A stretch of DNA of 31,635 nucleotides from a virus. Shown in pieces: positions 6,892-12,223 of this stretch. The position numbers and the translations under genes are program-made. Every line of letters starts with the position of its first letter. Position 1 is the stretch's first letter. The stretch is taken from the IMG/VR virus record IMGVR_UViG_3300010392_000795, positions 1-31,635 of that record, one strand, 5' to 3'. The notes below the pieces were generated by a model. The model made no database searches. It had not been told where the DNA came from and saw only the letters and a program-made list of their open reading frames with translations.

Positions 6892-7347
6892 TTACCTCCG
6901 TTTAGGATACTGCGGTAGCTTCTCGCAGATATAGTATGCGTCACTGGCTAGGTCATACGTATAGTCTGTATTACCCTCTCCACGTGCTATCTCAGCCGTG
7001 GTCGATTGGAACTTACCGAGATGTGTCATCTGAAAGTCCTCATGAATGAGCGTAGCATCTCGTCGATCTCGTGCGTCGCACGGACCAAGATGCAGGACAC
7101 TCTCCTGATCATCTGTGATATCAGTACGTAGCTCGATCACAGGCATATCACGTGCTTTGACTAGCAAGCACTGCTCATGCTGACCCTTGTAGAATCCAAG
7201 GAGAGACTTGTACCACGTTACACCAGCATCCTTTAGCTGTTCAATAATGTGATCATAATCTCCTGTTGTAGCAAAGATGACCAACTGCTCGTTGCCCATA
7301 TCACTACTATGGCCGGTTACACCGCCGGTTACCTGATTAATCTTCAT
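6892..7347 (-). CDS. Hypothetical protein, 151 aa
   Basis: 151 aa starting MKINQVTGGV. The ATG at 7347 has a strong GGAGGG site; the frame open back to 7443 runs through the conserved leader element and is rejected. The centre (SLLGFYKGQHEQCLLV, then DDQESVLHLG) resembles small phage proteins with a YKG...E...V pattern near the N-terminus and a QES motif, but I cannot assign a function. No membrane segment. Its leader carries repeat element A, so its expression may be controlled like that of the 47-aa gene. It leads the muramidase-holin group. Confidence 0.78.
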   Translation of the reverse strand: MKINQVTGGVTGHSSDMGNEQLVIFATTGDYDHIIEQLKDAGVTWYKSLLGFYKGQHEQCLLVKARDMPVIELRTDITDDQESVLHLGPCDARDRRDATLIHEDFQMTHLGKFQSTTAEIARGEGNTDYTYDLASDAYYICEKLPQYPKRR

Positions 7348-7359
7348 GTGAAATCCCTC

Positions 7360-7410
7360 CGAATTTCTAGCGCAAAATCGCCAAAGCCGTAATGCTAGGC
7401 GGACGAAACC
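7360..7410 (-). promoter_or_regulatory. Repeated leader element, copy A
   Basis: On the minus strand the segment begins GGTTTCGTCCGCCTAGCATT, continues ACGGCTTT, and ends AGAAATTCG, followed after 12 bases by the ATG at 7347. See copy B for the comparison. CGCC and GGCG flank the conserved core in this copy and could form a stem; copy B lacks that pairing, so the fold is uncertain. Confidence 0.6.
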
Positions 7411-7454
7411 ATAGCAGCTATTACCACTACCCACAGTAGACACATGAGTAGCAT
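7395..7454 (-). CDS. Possible 19-aa hydrophobic peptide
   Basis: An open frame of 19 codons starts at the ATG at 7454 and gives an almost wholly hydrophobic peptide (MLLMCLLWVVVIAAMVSSA). It stops at a TAG inside leader element A. The only ribosome-site candidate is TAGG about twelve bases before the ATG, which is weak. It could be a tiny membrane peptide, a leader peptide for the downstream gene, or chance. Confidence 0.3.
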   Translation of the reverse strand: MLLMCLLWVVVIAAMVSSA

Positions 7455-7470
7455 TGCTGCACGACCTAGA

Positions 7471-7686
7471 TCAAAGTTGAAAGCAGGTGGTACATCGGTT
7501 GAGATGCTGTTGCCTTGCCTTGTTATGTGCCTTTATGCTATGCACTTGGTACATTGCACGCTTGACACCATGGTATCCTGCATTAGGATACATACAATCC
7601 ATACAGTAATGCACAGCAGGACCGGCGCGGTTACCACATGCACGACACCGCATTACGCGGGTCGTTGTATCAGGCTCTTGTCCCAT
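7471..7686 (-). CDS. Zinc-ribbon-like small protein, 71 aa
   Basis: 71 aa with two CxxC pairs, CRAC at residues 14-17 and CMDC at 28-31, spaced as in a small treble-clef or zinc-ribbon fold, plus a third CxxC (CTTC) near the end. Basic overall and rich in His. Phage proteins of this kind often bind nucleic acid or host polymerase, but nothing here proves that. The ribosome site is AAAGG ten bases before the ATG. It overlaps the end of the 148-aa gene by 34 bases. Confidence 0.68.
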   Translation of the reverse strand: MGQEPDTTTRVMRCRACGNRAGPAVHYCMDCMYPNAGYHGVKRAMYQVHSIKAHNKARQQHLNRCTTCFQL

Positions 7687-8099
7687 GCCTTGTTACCTTT
7701 CATGTATGATGCGAGTAACCTATCAATACGCACAGGACACTTGCCTTCAGGGTTACTAACGACATGATGGCCGGATAGCCATGCATCACTAGTATCGTGA
7801 TAACATGCAGGCTTATGTGTAAATGCATACGCTTTGTCGTCCCTGTCACGGGCTATCCACTTGAAGTCAGGATGCAGGTGTGACCATATCACATAATCAT
7901 CCCACTCCTTCACTAGCTCGCATTCACTAGGGAATAAGTACATACCAAAGTGAACCTTAGCATATACATCACCAAAGCTAGCTGATGGACACAGCATCTC
8001 AACCGTGTGCCAATGCAGCGTTGCATGATCGGCACTGACTACACGTACGACACCATTAGGCGACAATACGGTATCATCTTTCTTAAAACCAGTAGACAT
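7653..8099 (-). CDS. Hypothetical protein, 148 aa
   Basis: 148 aa with a good AGGAG site before the ATG at 8099. The N-terminus (KKDDTVLSPNGVVRVVSAD) looks like a small beta-barrel of the kind that starts many small phage proteins; the rest is rich in His, Trp and Tyr. No recognised motif or membrane segment. It lies in the early block of small genes, one base after the 84-aa membrane protein. Confidence 0.72.
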   Translation of the reverse strand: MSTGFKKDDTVLSPNGVVRVVSADHATLHWHTVEMLCPSASFGDVYAKVHFGMYLFPSECELVKEWDDYVIWSHLHPDFKWIARDRDDKAYAFTHKPACYHDTSDAWLSGHHVVSNPEGKCPVRIDRLLASYMKGNKAWDKSLIQRPA

Positions 8100-8100
8100 A

Positions 8101-8355
8101 TCAGTCTCCTATACATACAGCCTTGACATTGACATCCGCCAATGCAAGACGATTACGTTGGCATGCACTAGCATCCATACGATTAACGTGACGCATACCA
8201 TCATGCTCTACCACATATAATGTGTGATGTGTCTGCTTCTCCTGCATGTACAGTATGACACTAAGTATAGCAGCTAACGCAACAGACATAGCGAAACCTA
8301 GAAAGAAGCCCCATGTCATATCGGATGCTGTATGCATAGCATGCATGAACATCAT
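8101..8355 (-). CDS. Small membrane protein, 84 aa
   Basis: 84 aa with one hydrophobic helix at about residues 14-37 (MTWGFFLGFAMSVALAAILSVILYM) and a 47-residue polar tail with two cysteines. The ATG at 8355 overlaps the preceding stop as ATGA. The topology cannot be fixed from sequence. Possible roles include an inner-membrane early protein or part of the lysis apparatus; neither is supported beyond the membrane segment. Function unknown. Confidence 0.68.
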   Translation of the reverse strand: MMFMHAMHTASDMTWGFFLGFAMSVALAAILSVILYMQEKQTHHTLYVVEHDGMRHVNRMDASACQRNRLALADVNVKAVCIGD

Positions 8356-8555
8356 TCCATATCCTTTGTGTACTTAAGGATCATGTCAAGCTGTTCCTCT
8401 ACCTTCATGACATAAGGCATGATCAACTCACCATCCTCTGTCATATCAAGCTCAGGAAATGCACGTTCACCGTGCGCTAACTCAGCATGATCCTCAAGCT
8501 GTTTCATTATCTTGTCTAGCTTTACAACTACTAGACCACGAGCAGCATCACTCAC
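8352..8555 (-). CDS. Hypothetical acidic protein, 67 aa, GTG start
   Basis: 67 aa from a GTG at 8555, with AAGGA nine bases upstream inside the preceding gene. Helical and acidic (MKQLEDHAELAHGERAFPELDMTEDGEL). No known family. It overlaps the 54-aa gene by 8 bases and the 84-aa gene by 4, the spacing expected of a translationally coupled early operon. Confidence 0.65.
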   Translation of the reverse strand: MSDAARGLVVVKLDKIMKQLEDHAELAHGERAFPELDMTEDGELIMPYVMKVEEQLDMILKYTKDME

Positions 8556-8712
8556 CGTACCCGTCCTTCATAATAGGAGGAAGACCATACCGTTTACGTA
8601 CCTTATCTTCCTCACGGGCAACAGCACGTAAACGGTCTGCCTCCTTAGAGGACACGATTATAGCAGTGTCAAGATCCTTTACATCATGACCGTACACTGT
8701 CTTTAGTGTCAC
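8548..8712 (-). CDS. Hypothetical protein, 54 aa, GTG start
   Basis: An open frame of 54 codons fills the space between the 166-aa and 67-aa genes. It has no usable ATG near its start; a GTG at 8712 overlaps the previous stop as GTGA (a second GTG lies five codons in). The product is charged and helical, with SSKEADRLRAVAREEDKVRKRYG as its middle (split here: SSKEADRLRAVAREEDK, then VRKRYG). Charge pattern, exact fit in the gap and overlaps on both sides support a real gene. No family recognised. Confidence 0.65.
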   Translation of the reverse strand: MTLKTVYGHDVKDLDTAIIVSSKEADRLRAVAREEDKVRKRYGLPPIMKDGYGE

Positions 8713-9209
8713 TGCACTGTATCCGTAGCTTGCCCACCCATCTTGGCACGCATTGCCACCAACTCAGCCAACTTATCCATCGGGATGTCATCTAGCTCGT
8801 TAGCATTCTGTGCCTGCTTGGTAGCACGCTCAATCAGCTTGTCAATCTCAGCAAGCAGGTCAAGCGGACGATACGGAGGCTCAGGCTTGAAGTTATACCA
8901 TGGGTTCTCAGCACCCAGCTCAAGCTTGGTATTGCCATTCTTCTTGAACTTGAAAACCTTGGCCTTCTCATCCCAACGTACCTTAGCATGAGCTTCGAAC
9001 CATGCCTTGAGTGCATTGGTACGTGCGCCCTTGTTCAACGCTTCAACCAGCATAGTAGCTTTGGTTGCATCACCATGCTCATGCACATGATGTGCAATAG
9101 ACAGGGCAACACGTTGCACCGCGTCATCAAACTTCTTACCTGCACGCTTGATCACACCAATGTGATGGTCAAGGTTCTTGGCACCTTTGATAAGATTAAG
9201 CTTTGTCAT
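8709..9209 (-). CDS. Hypothetical early phage protein, 166 aa
   Basis: 166 aa. I place the start at 9209 because GGAG lies six bases upstream; an in-frame ATG at 9221 has no site. The protein is helical and His-rich in its first third (SIAHHVHEHGD), then NALKAWFEAHAKVRWDEK with an aromatic core, and a helical Ala-rich end. This NALKAWFE...V pattern resembles a conserved phage early protein of unknown function, from memory. It overlaps the 85-aa gene by 14 bases. Confidence 0.78.
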   Translation of the reverse strand: MTKLNLIKGAKNLDHHIGVIKRAGKKFDDAVQRVALSIAHHVHEHGDATKATMLVEALNKGARTNALKAWFEAHAKVRWDEKAKVFKFKKNGNTKLELGAENPWYNFKPEPPYRPLDLLAEIDKLIERATKQAQNANELDDIPMDKLAELVAMRAKMGGQATDTVQ

Positions 9210-9453
9210 TGTCTTCTCCATTGATCTGCTCTTGAGTTACACGGATACGACCCATGAACTCTTCCACGATAATCTTTGCGTGGCGTAATGACAACGGTTC
9301 ATCCGATGCACTACGCTTATGCTCAACATCAGCGCGGAGCTCTTTAATTGCGTTGATCTTGTTACCTTTGAATGCTTCACGCACCCATACTGGTGCACGG
9401 TCAAGATCCATCTCACGTGTAATCTCTACCGTCTTACGTTCCACGCTCTCCAT
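9196..9453 (-). CDS. Hypothetical protein, first gene of the early block, 85 aa
   Basis: 85 aa, highly charged and helical (DLDRAPVWVREAFKGNKINAIKEL), no Cys and no membrane segment. AGGAG sits seven bases before the ATG at 9453. It is the first gene after the 1.2 kb non-coding gap, so it is probably among the first phage genes transcribed on infection. Small first genes in T7-like phages often act on host machinery; no evidence here shows which target. Confidence 0.75.
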   Translation of the reverse strand: MESVERKTVEITREMDLDRAPVWVREAFKGNKINAIKELRADVEHKRSASDEPLSLRHAKIIVEEFMGRIRVTQEQINGEDNDKA

Positions 9454-9609
9454 GGTACTCTCCTATTGTTTCATGAGTAGACTGACAGGATTGGTACGCT
9501 GTGCTATACTGTTGCAGCAGACATAACGACGCATACAATGCACGGACTGCAATACATGCATGACCTGCTCTTGCCTCACCACTGAGGCCGTGCTACTTGA
9601 CACTACAGT

Positions 9610-9962
9610 CTACACAAAAAACAATAGATACTTGTGTATAGCGTATGGCATAGTGAACTCACCGTAGACCACGCCACCGCTTACACTTAGAGAGTGTACA
9701 TTGCATGTTGATACATGCTGTCCATTTGATAGGGCCTAGCTTGCTTGCCACTGTCACTAACCACATGTTACTGCTTTATGTACTCACCTGCTCATGTTCG
9801 CGTATCTTCATTTATCACATGCAAGATACGGACGTTTCATGAGAGCTAATACAAGACTGACAAGCCTAGGATAACCACACTCTCTAACCGGCGCTCTAAT
9901 TACATCCACCGTCCGCACTTATTGAATAGCTGTGCGTTGCGTTGCCGTGCTGACATACACGG
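9610..9962. repeat. Cluster of short inverted repeats (hairpins)
   Basis: Perfect stems: TACACAA/TTGTGTA (9611-9617 with 9632-9638), TACACT/AGTGTA (9682-9687 with 9693-9698), GCATGT/ACATGC (9703-9708 with 9713-9718), CGTATCTT/AAGATACG (9801-9808 with 9823-9830), CCGTG/CACGG (9945-9949 with 9958-9962). None has a run of T on the minus strand, so they are not obvious terminators. They would form hairpins in the early leader RNA. Confidence 0.5.
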
Positions 9963-10182
9963 TCTGGACCCTCGGCCCTAACTAGCTGGCTCTATCAAGG
10001 TGCTAATATGCACTCGCCTACATGTCAGTGTCATAGATATCAGGTGTTACCTGTTGCTAGTTTCGTACCTTCAGCTCTAGGCTATGGTATACCCGCTAGT
10101 GATCCTATCTATGGTCCGTATCGCAGGACTGCGTTAGTGTCTTGAGTGACTTGACTGTCTGTCTTGTCTCTCAGTGACTACG

Positions 10183-10211
10183 GTTATCTCATATCTTAAT
10201 TCATCCGTCAA
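10183..10211 (-). promoter_or_regulatory. Weak host sigma70-like promoter candidate for early genes
   Basis: On the minus strand TTGACG (10211-10206) is followed after 17 bases by GATAAC (10188-10183). The -35 matches five of six consensus bases, the -10 four of six. It is correctly oriented for the early block but 730 bases from its first gene. Confidence 0.28.
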
Positions 10212-10320
10212 CACTCTTATCTAATAAATGTGTATTTATTTATGTATATCTATCTAACTCATTGATATGTATATCTAATAATATGTATATTAATCCATCT
10301 GATAGCTTATCCTTTATAGA
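10201..10320. other. AT-rich island, possible replication origin
   Basis: Counting by eye gives 29 G/C in these 120 bases, far below the flanking coding DNA. It lies just downstream (minus-strand sense) of the phage-type promoter candidate at 10390-10416. In T7 the primary origin is a phage promoter followed by an AT-rich segment, so the arrangement suggests an origin; this is inference. Confidence 0.4.
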
Positions 10321-10389
10321 TATGTCTGCTATCGCATCCAATCTAACAGGGCTATCTATGATGGTTGATACGGATACGACCCTAAAGTT

Positions 10390-10416
10390 TTCTCCCTTTC
10401 ATTTAGGGGAAGGATA
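10390..10416 (-). promoter_or_regulatory. Phage-type promoter candidate, copy 2
   Basis: The minus strand reads TATCCTTCCCCTAAATGAAA followed by GGGAGAA. The end GAAAGGGAGA closely resembles the start region of T7/T3 promoters (+1 GGGAGA). Sixteen consecutive bases (TCCCCTAAATGAAAGG) are identical to copy 3. It lies in non-coding DNA near the probable genome end, like the origin-linked promoters of T7. Confidence 0.65.
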
Positions 10417-10530
10417 CAAAGAGCTACACAAGAGCCTATATATAAAGAACGGGTACTATCTATTGCTCATAATCAGAATGAACGTTATCAACAAGGCAAA
10501 AAGAAACAAAACAGATAGCGAGAGAACGTA

Positions 10531-10558
10531 TTGACTTACAACTGCGATGATATATACT
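10531..10558 (+). promoter_or_regulatory. Sigma70-like promoter on the plus strand
   Basis: TTGACT at 10531-10536, a 16-base spacer, and TATACT at 10553-10558. Each box matches five of six consensus bases. It would transcribe away from the early genes and antisense to the late genes; no plus-strand gene follows. Confidence 0.4.
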
Positions 10559-10585
10559 GCCCGTCAAGAGCTAAGTAAAGCGACT

Positions 10586-10615
10586 ACTCCGTCACAATTC
10601 AGTTGTTAAACGGAG
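10586..10615. repeat. Inverted repeat (hairpin) in the non-coding region
   Basis: CTCCGT and ACGGAG form a 6-bp stem around an inner ACAA/TTGT stem. No T-tract follows on either strand. It lies about 25 bases downstream of the plus-strand promoter candidate, so it would be near the 5' end of any RNA made there. Confidence 0.4.
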
Positions 10616-10717
10616 CAGCACTAAGATCGTTCTATTCGCCATTATAGCGATGGGGGACAAAGCGGCGACATATCTTCAGATACCCTCTCACAATTTTGTA
10701 GCAAATTTTGATCGAGC

Positions 10718-10789
10718 CTATGTATAGGCAAAAGCTAGTACAACAAGTACTACCACTATAATTCCGAGAACTACAACACCTGCAATCAT
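10718..10789 (-). CDS. Tiny membrane peptide, 23 aa
   Basis: An open frame of 23 codons whose ATG at 10789 overlaps the stop of the 82-aa gene as ATGA. The product is one continuous hydrophobic helix (MIAGVVVLGIIVVVLVVLAF) and a short polar end, ideal for a single membrane span. GAAGG sits almost against the ATG, too close for an independent site, so coupling is needed. It is the last late gene before the non-coding gap. A small holin, antiholin or membrane regulator is possible; nothing decides between these. A GCCTA/TAGGC hairpin overlaps its stop. Confidence 0.5.
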   Translation of the reverse strand: MIAGVVVLGIIVVVLVVLAFAYT

Positions 10790-11034
10790 ACCTTCTGATA
10801 CTTTGCTTCGAATACAGCTTTAGGACAGTGATACGTATCTTCCTTAGATAGAGTAATTACGTAATCGCCTTCGTTTACATCCTGAGTGGCTGTGAACTTG
10901 CATATAGGTGTACCATTCAGGTCGTGCAGTGTACGTTCAGCGGAGAAGAGGTCTTCGGTGATACCCATATCTTTCTCGATACGAATAGCCTGTACGGTGC
11001 TTGGTCGAGTGCGGAATTGTTGGAACTTGGACAT
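10786..11034 (-). CDS. Conserved phage protein with GDYV motif, 82 aa
   Basis: 82 aa from the ATG at 11034 with AGGAG upstream; an earlier in-frame TTG at 11073 is not needed. The pattern TVQAIRIEK ... EGDYVITL ... YHCPKAVFEAKYQ matches a common small phage protein family that ends GDY/W-(V/I)...(Y/H)xC-(K/P)...FEATY, from memory. Function unknown; such genes often sit near structural or end modules. Confidence 0.75.
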   Translation of the reverse strand: MSKFQQFRTRPSTVQAIRIEKDMGITEDLFSAERTLHDLNGTPICKFTATQDVNEGDYVITLSKEDTYHCPKAVFEAKYQKV

Positions 11035-11069
11035 GGAAACTCCTAGAATTATCCCAGACGAGGCGAGGA

Positions 11070-11204
11070 TCAACAGATAAGCCGATCCGGCCCTGTCCGG
11101 TGTACTGGGTTATAAAATCTCTGGAACGCTCTGACAGCGGATCCTAGAGGGTTGAGTATTTTCGGATTGTGCATCCTTGAAGTTGTATTACGCCTCCACG
11201 GCAT
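11070..11204 (-). CDS. Possible 44-aa protein or gene remnant
   Basis: An open frame from the ATG at 11204 gives a basic 44-residue product (starts MPWRRNTTSR, then NPLGSAVRAFQRFYN). The frame stays open 18 more codons upstream without a start codon. The site before the ATG (TAGG) is weak, and a good GGAGG lies just inside the frame instead. It may be a small gene, a decayed one, or chance. Confidence 0.28.
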   Translation of the reverse strand: MPWRRNTTSRMHNPKILNPLGSAVRAFQRFYNPVHRTGPDRLIC

Positions 11205-11509
11205 ACGATAGCCTACAGCTACGTCCTCAGCTCCGGATACACTTGTAATCTAAATGTCGAGCTCTGCTCTAGCGATGAACGCCTGATTAACAATAGGTAC
11301 ATTATGTACACGCTTAGTCGTATTGGCAGTCACCTATTGGGTGAAAGCTTCTCTAGAAAAGATTGCCACGGTGTCTTCTTACGTATCTCAGTCATGACTG
11401 AGATGCGCAGGAACTGGATGTAATGTTGATCCAGCACTAGGGAAGACTTGATCTAAGTGCATAACCATTGGTACGACTATCCCAAAGTCCAAGTCTTCCT
11501 TTGCAGGGC
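11205..11509. other. Late intergenic region rich in inverted repeats
   Basis: No convincing gene. Perfect stems: CAATAGGT (11291-11298) with ACCTATTG (11332-11339); a 20-base perfect palindrome ATCTCAGTCATGACTGAGAT (11385-11404); CTGGAT (11414-11419) with ATCCAG (11429-11434); GGAAGACTTG (11441-11450) with CAAGTCTTCC (11490-11499). The last stem begins ten bases after the 104-aa gene stop in minus-strand sense. No T-tracts follow, so simple termination is not indicated; a structured RNA or protein-binding region is possible. Confidence 0.5.
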
Positions 11510-11824
11510 CTACGCGGTCACCCATGCCTGTACCCGCGTAGGATCTCCATTCTCATCGACTACGTTGTTGGCTACACGCGCCTGTAGTACGAGCGGAGCT
11601 TTCATAGTAATGAAGTAGCCATTACGGCCAGGGTCTCGGAAGTACCCACCACGGATAACTTCGAAGGGTGCAGCATTGTCCGCCTTGCCATACAGAGTAA
11701 CACTCCGCTTATCAGTACCACTTACCTCTGGCATAGCTACTTGTACAACTACGTCTGCACCCGGTGTAAGCGTTACACCTACACCATTAGCAGCCACGGC
11801 TGTGGTATCTATAAGGACAGCCAC
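11510..11824 (-). CDS. Hypothetical late protein, 104 aa, GTG start
   Basis: 104 aa from a GTG at 11824 that overlaps the previous stop (TAGTG). It looks all-beta: GVGVTLTPGADVVVQV, SVTLYGKADNAAPF, and NGYFITMKAPLVLQARV. This composition fits a small virion decoration or fibre-associated protein, but there is no recognised motif. It lies downstream of the terminase and coiled-coil genes, in the late message. Confidence 0.68.
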   Translation of the reverse strand: MAVLIDTTAVAANGVGVTLTPGADVVVQVAMPEVSGTDKRSVTLYGKADNAAPFEVIRGGYFRDPGRNGYFITMKAPLVLQARVANNVVDENGDPTRVQAWVTA

Positions 11825-12219
11825 TATTCTTTACCCTTAATAGCTTCAGCCATCTTAGCTACTTGCTTAGCCTGTTCTTCTAGAGCAGCCTCTGCGAGTT
11901 CTAGCTGTAGCTCTGCCTCTTTAAGGCGGCGCTCCTTAGCTTCCTCTTCACGCTTGACACCCTCTTCATACTTACGTGCCAGCTTCTTCTTATCGTCAAT
12001 GAACTTAGCCTTAAACATACCGAGGCCAATGCTCAGTGTTTCAAGAACCAGTTTAAGACGAGCAGCGTCTCCATTGATCTGCTGCGCAGTAGACCGGAGG
12101 GTCTTACGTAGGTCAGTGGTAACACCGCGTACATCAGTAGGCCAATCTACAACGGCAACGTTAGCTGTGACACCAGCCTTTGGCTTGATGTCGAATGAAA
12201 TCTTCTTCTTCTCTGTCAT
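11824..12219 (-). CDS. Hypothetical coiled-coil late protein, 131 aa
   Basis: 131 aa from the ATG at 12219, chosen for AAGGAG eight bases upstream; an in-frame ATG at 12237 has none. The N-terminus is beta-like (ISFDIKPKAG). Residues 70-131 form a long, highly charged Glu/Lys/Ala helix with heptad character (YEEGVKREEEAKERRLKEAE). No family recognised. It overlaps the terminase tail by only a few bases and is coupled to the 104-aa gene after it; a late accessory role is likely by position. Confidence 0.72.
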   Translation of the reverse strand: MTEKKKISFDIKPKAGVTANVAVVDWPTDVRGVTTDLRKTLRSTAQQINGDAARLKLVLETLSIGLGMFKAKFIDDKKKLARKYEEGVKREEEAKERRLKEAELQLELAEAALEEQAKQVAKMAEAIKGKE

Positions 12220-12223
12220 GAAT

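Larger units (their letters stand above)
9454..10717. other. Non-coding region at the probable genome end
   Basis: No credible gene in about 1.26 kb. Contents: a cluster of short perfect inverted repeats between 9610 and 9962, an AT-rich island at 10201-10320, a phage-type promoter candidate at 10390-10416, a plus-strand sigma70-like promoter at 10531-10558, and a hairpin at 10586-10615. Since terminase and late genes end to its right and early genes begin to its left, this is the likely place of the physical ends and terminal repeats of the linear genome. I cannot see the exact ends in this sequence. Confidence 0.65.

Noticed and set aside
7348-7443. N-terminal extension of the 151-aa gene
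   Set aside because: It would translate the conserved leader element, and the ATG at 7347 has a much better ribosome site.
10061-10092. Plus-strand GTTTCGTAC... segment resembling the start of leader element B
   Set aside because: Only the first nine bases agree well; it is on the other strand with no gene behind it.
10262-10534. 90-codon plus-strand open frame in the non-coding gap
   Set aside because: AT-rich, no ribosome site, and it runs through the promoter motif at 10390-10416 on the opposite strand. Composition is low-complexity at the start.
10716-10729. GCCTATACATAGGC hairpin as a late terminator
   Set aside because: The stem is only five base pairs and no T-tract follows on the minus strand.
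11328-11467. Frames of 26 and 21 codons starting at 11467 and 11394
   Set aside because: No ribosome site before either ATG and the frames run through the perfect inverted repeats; more likely non-coding.
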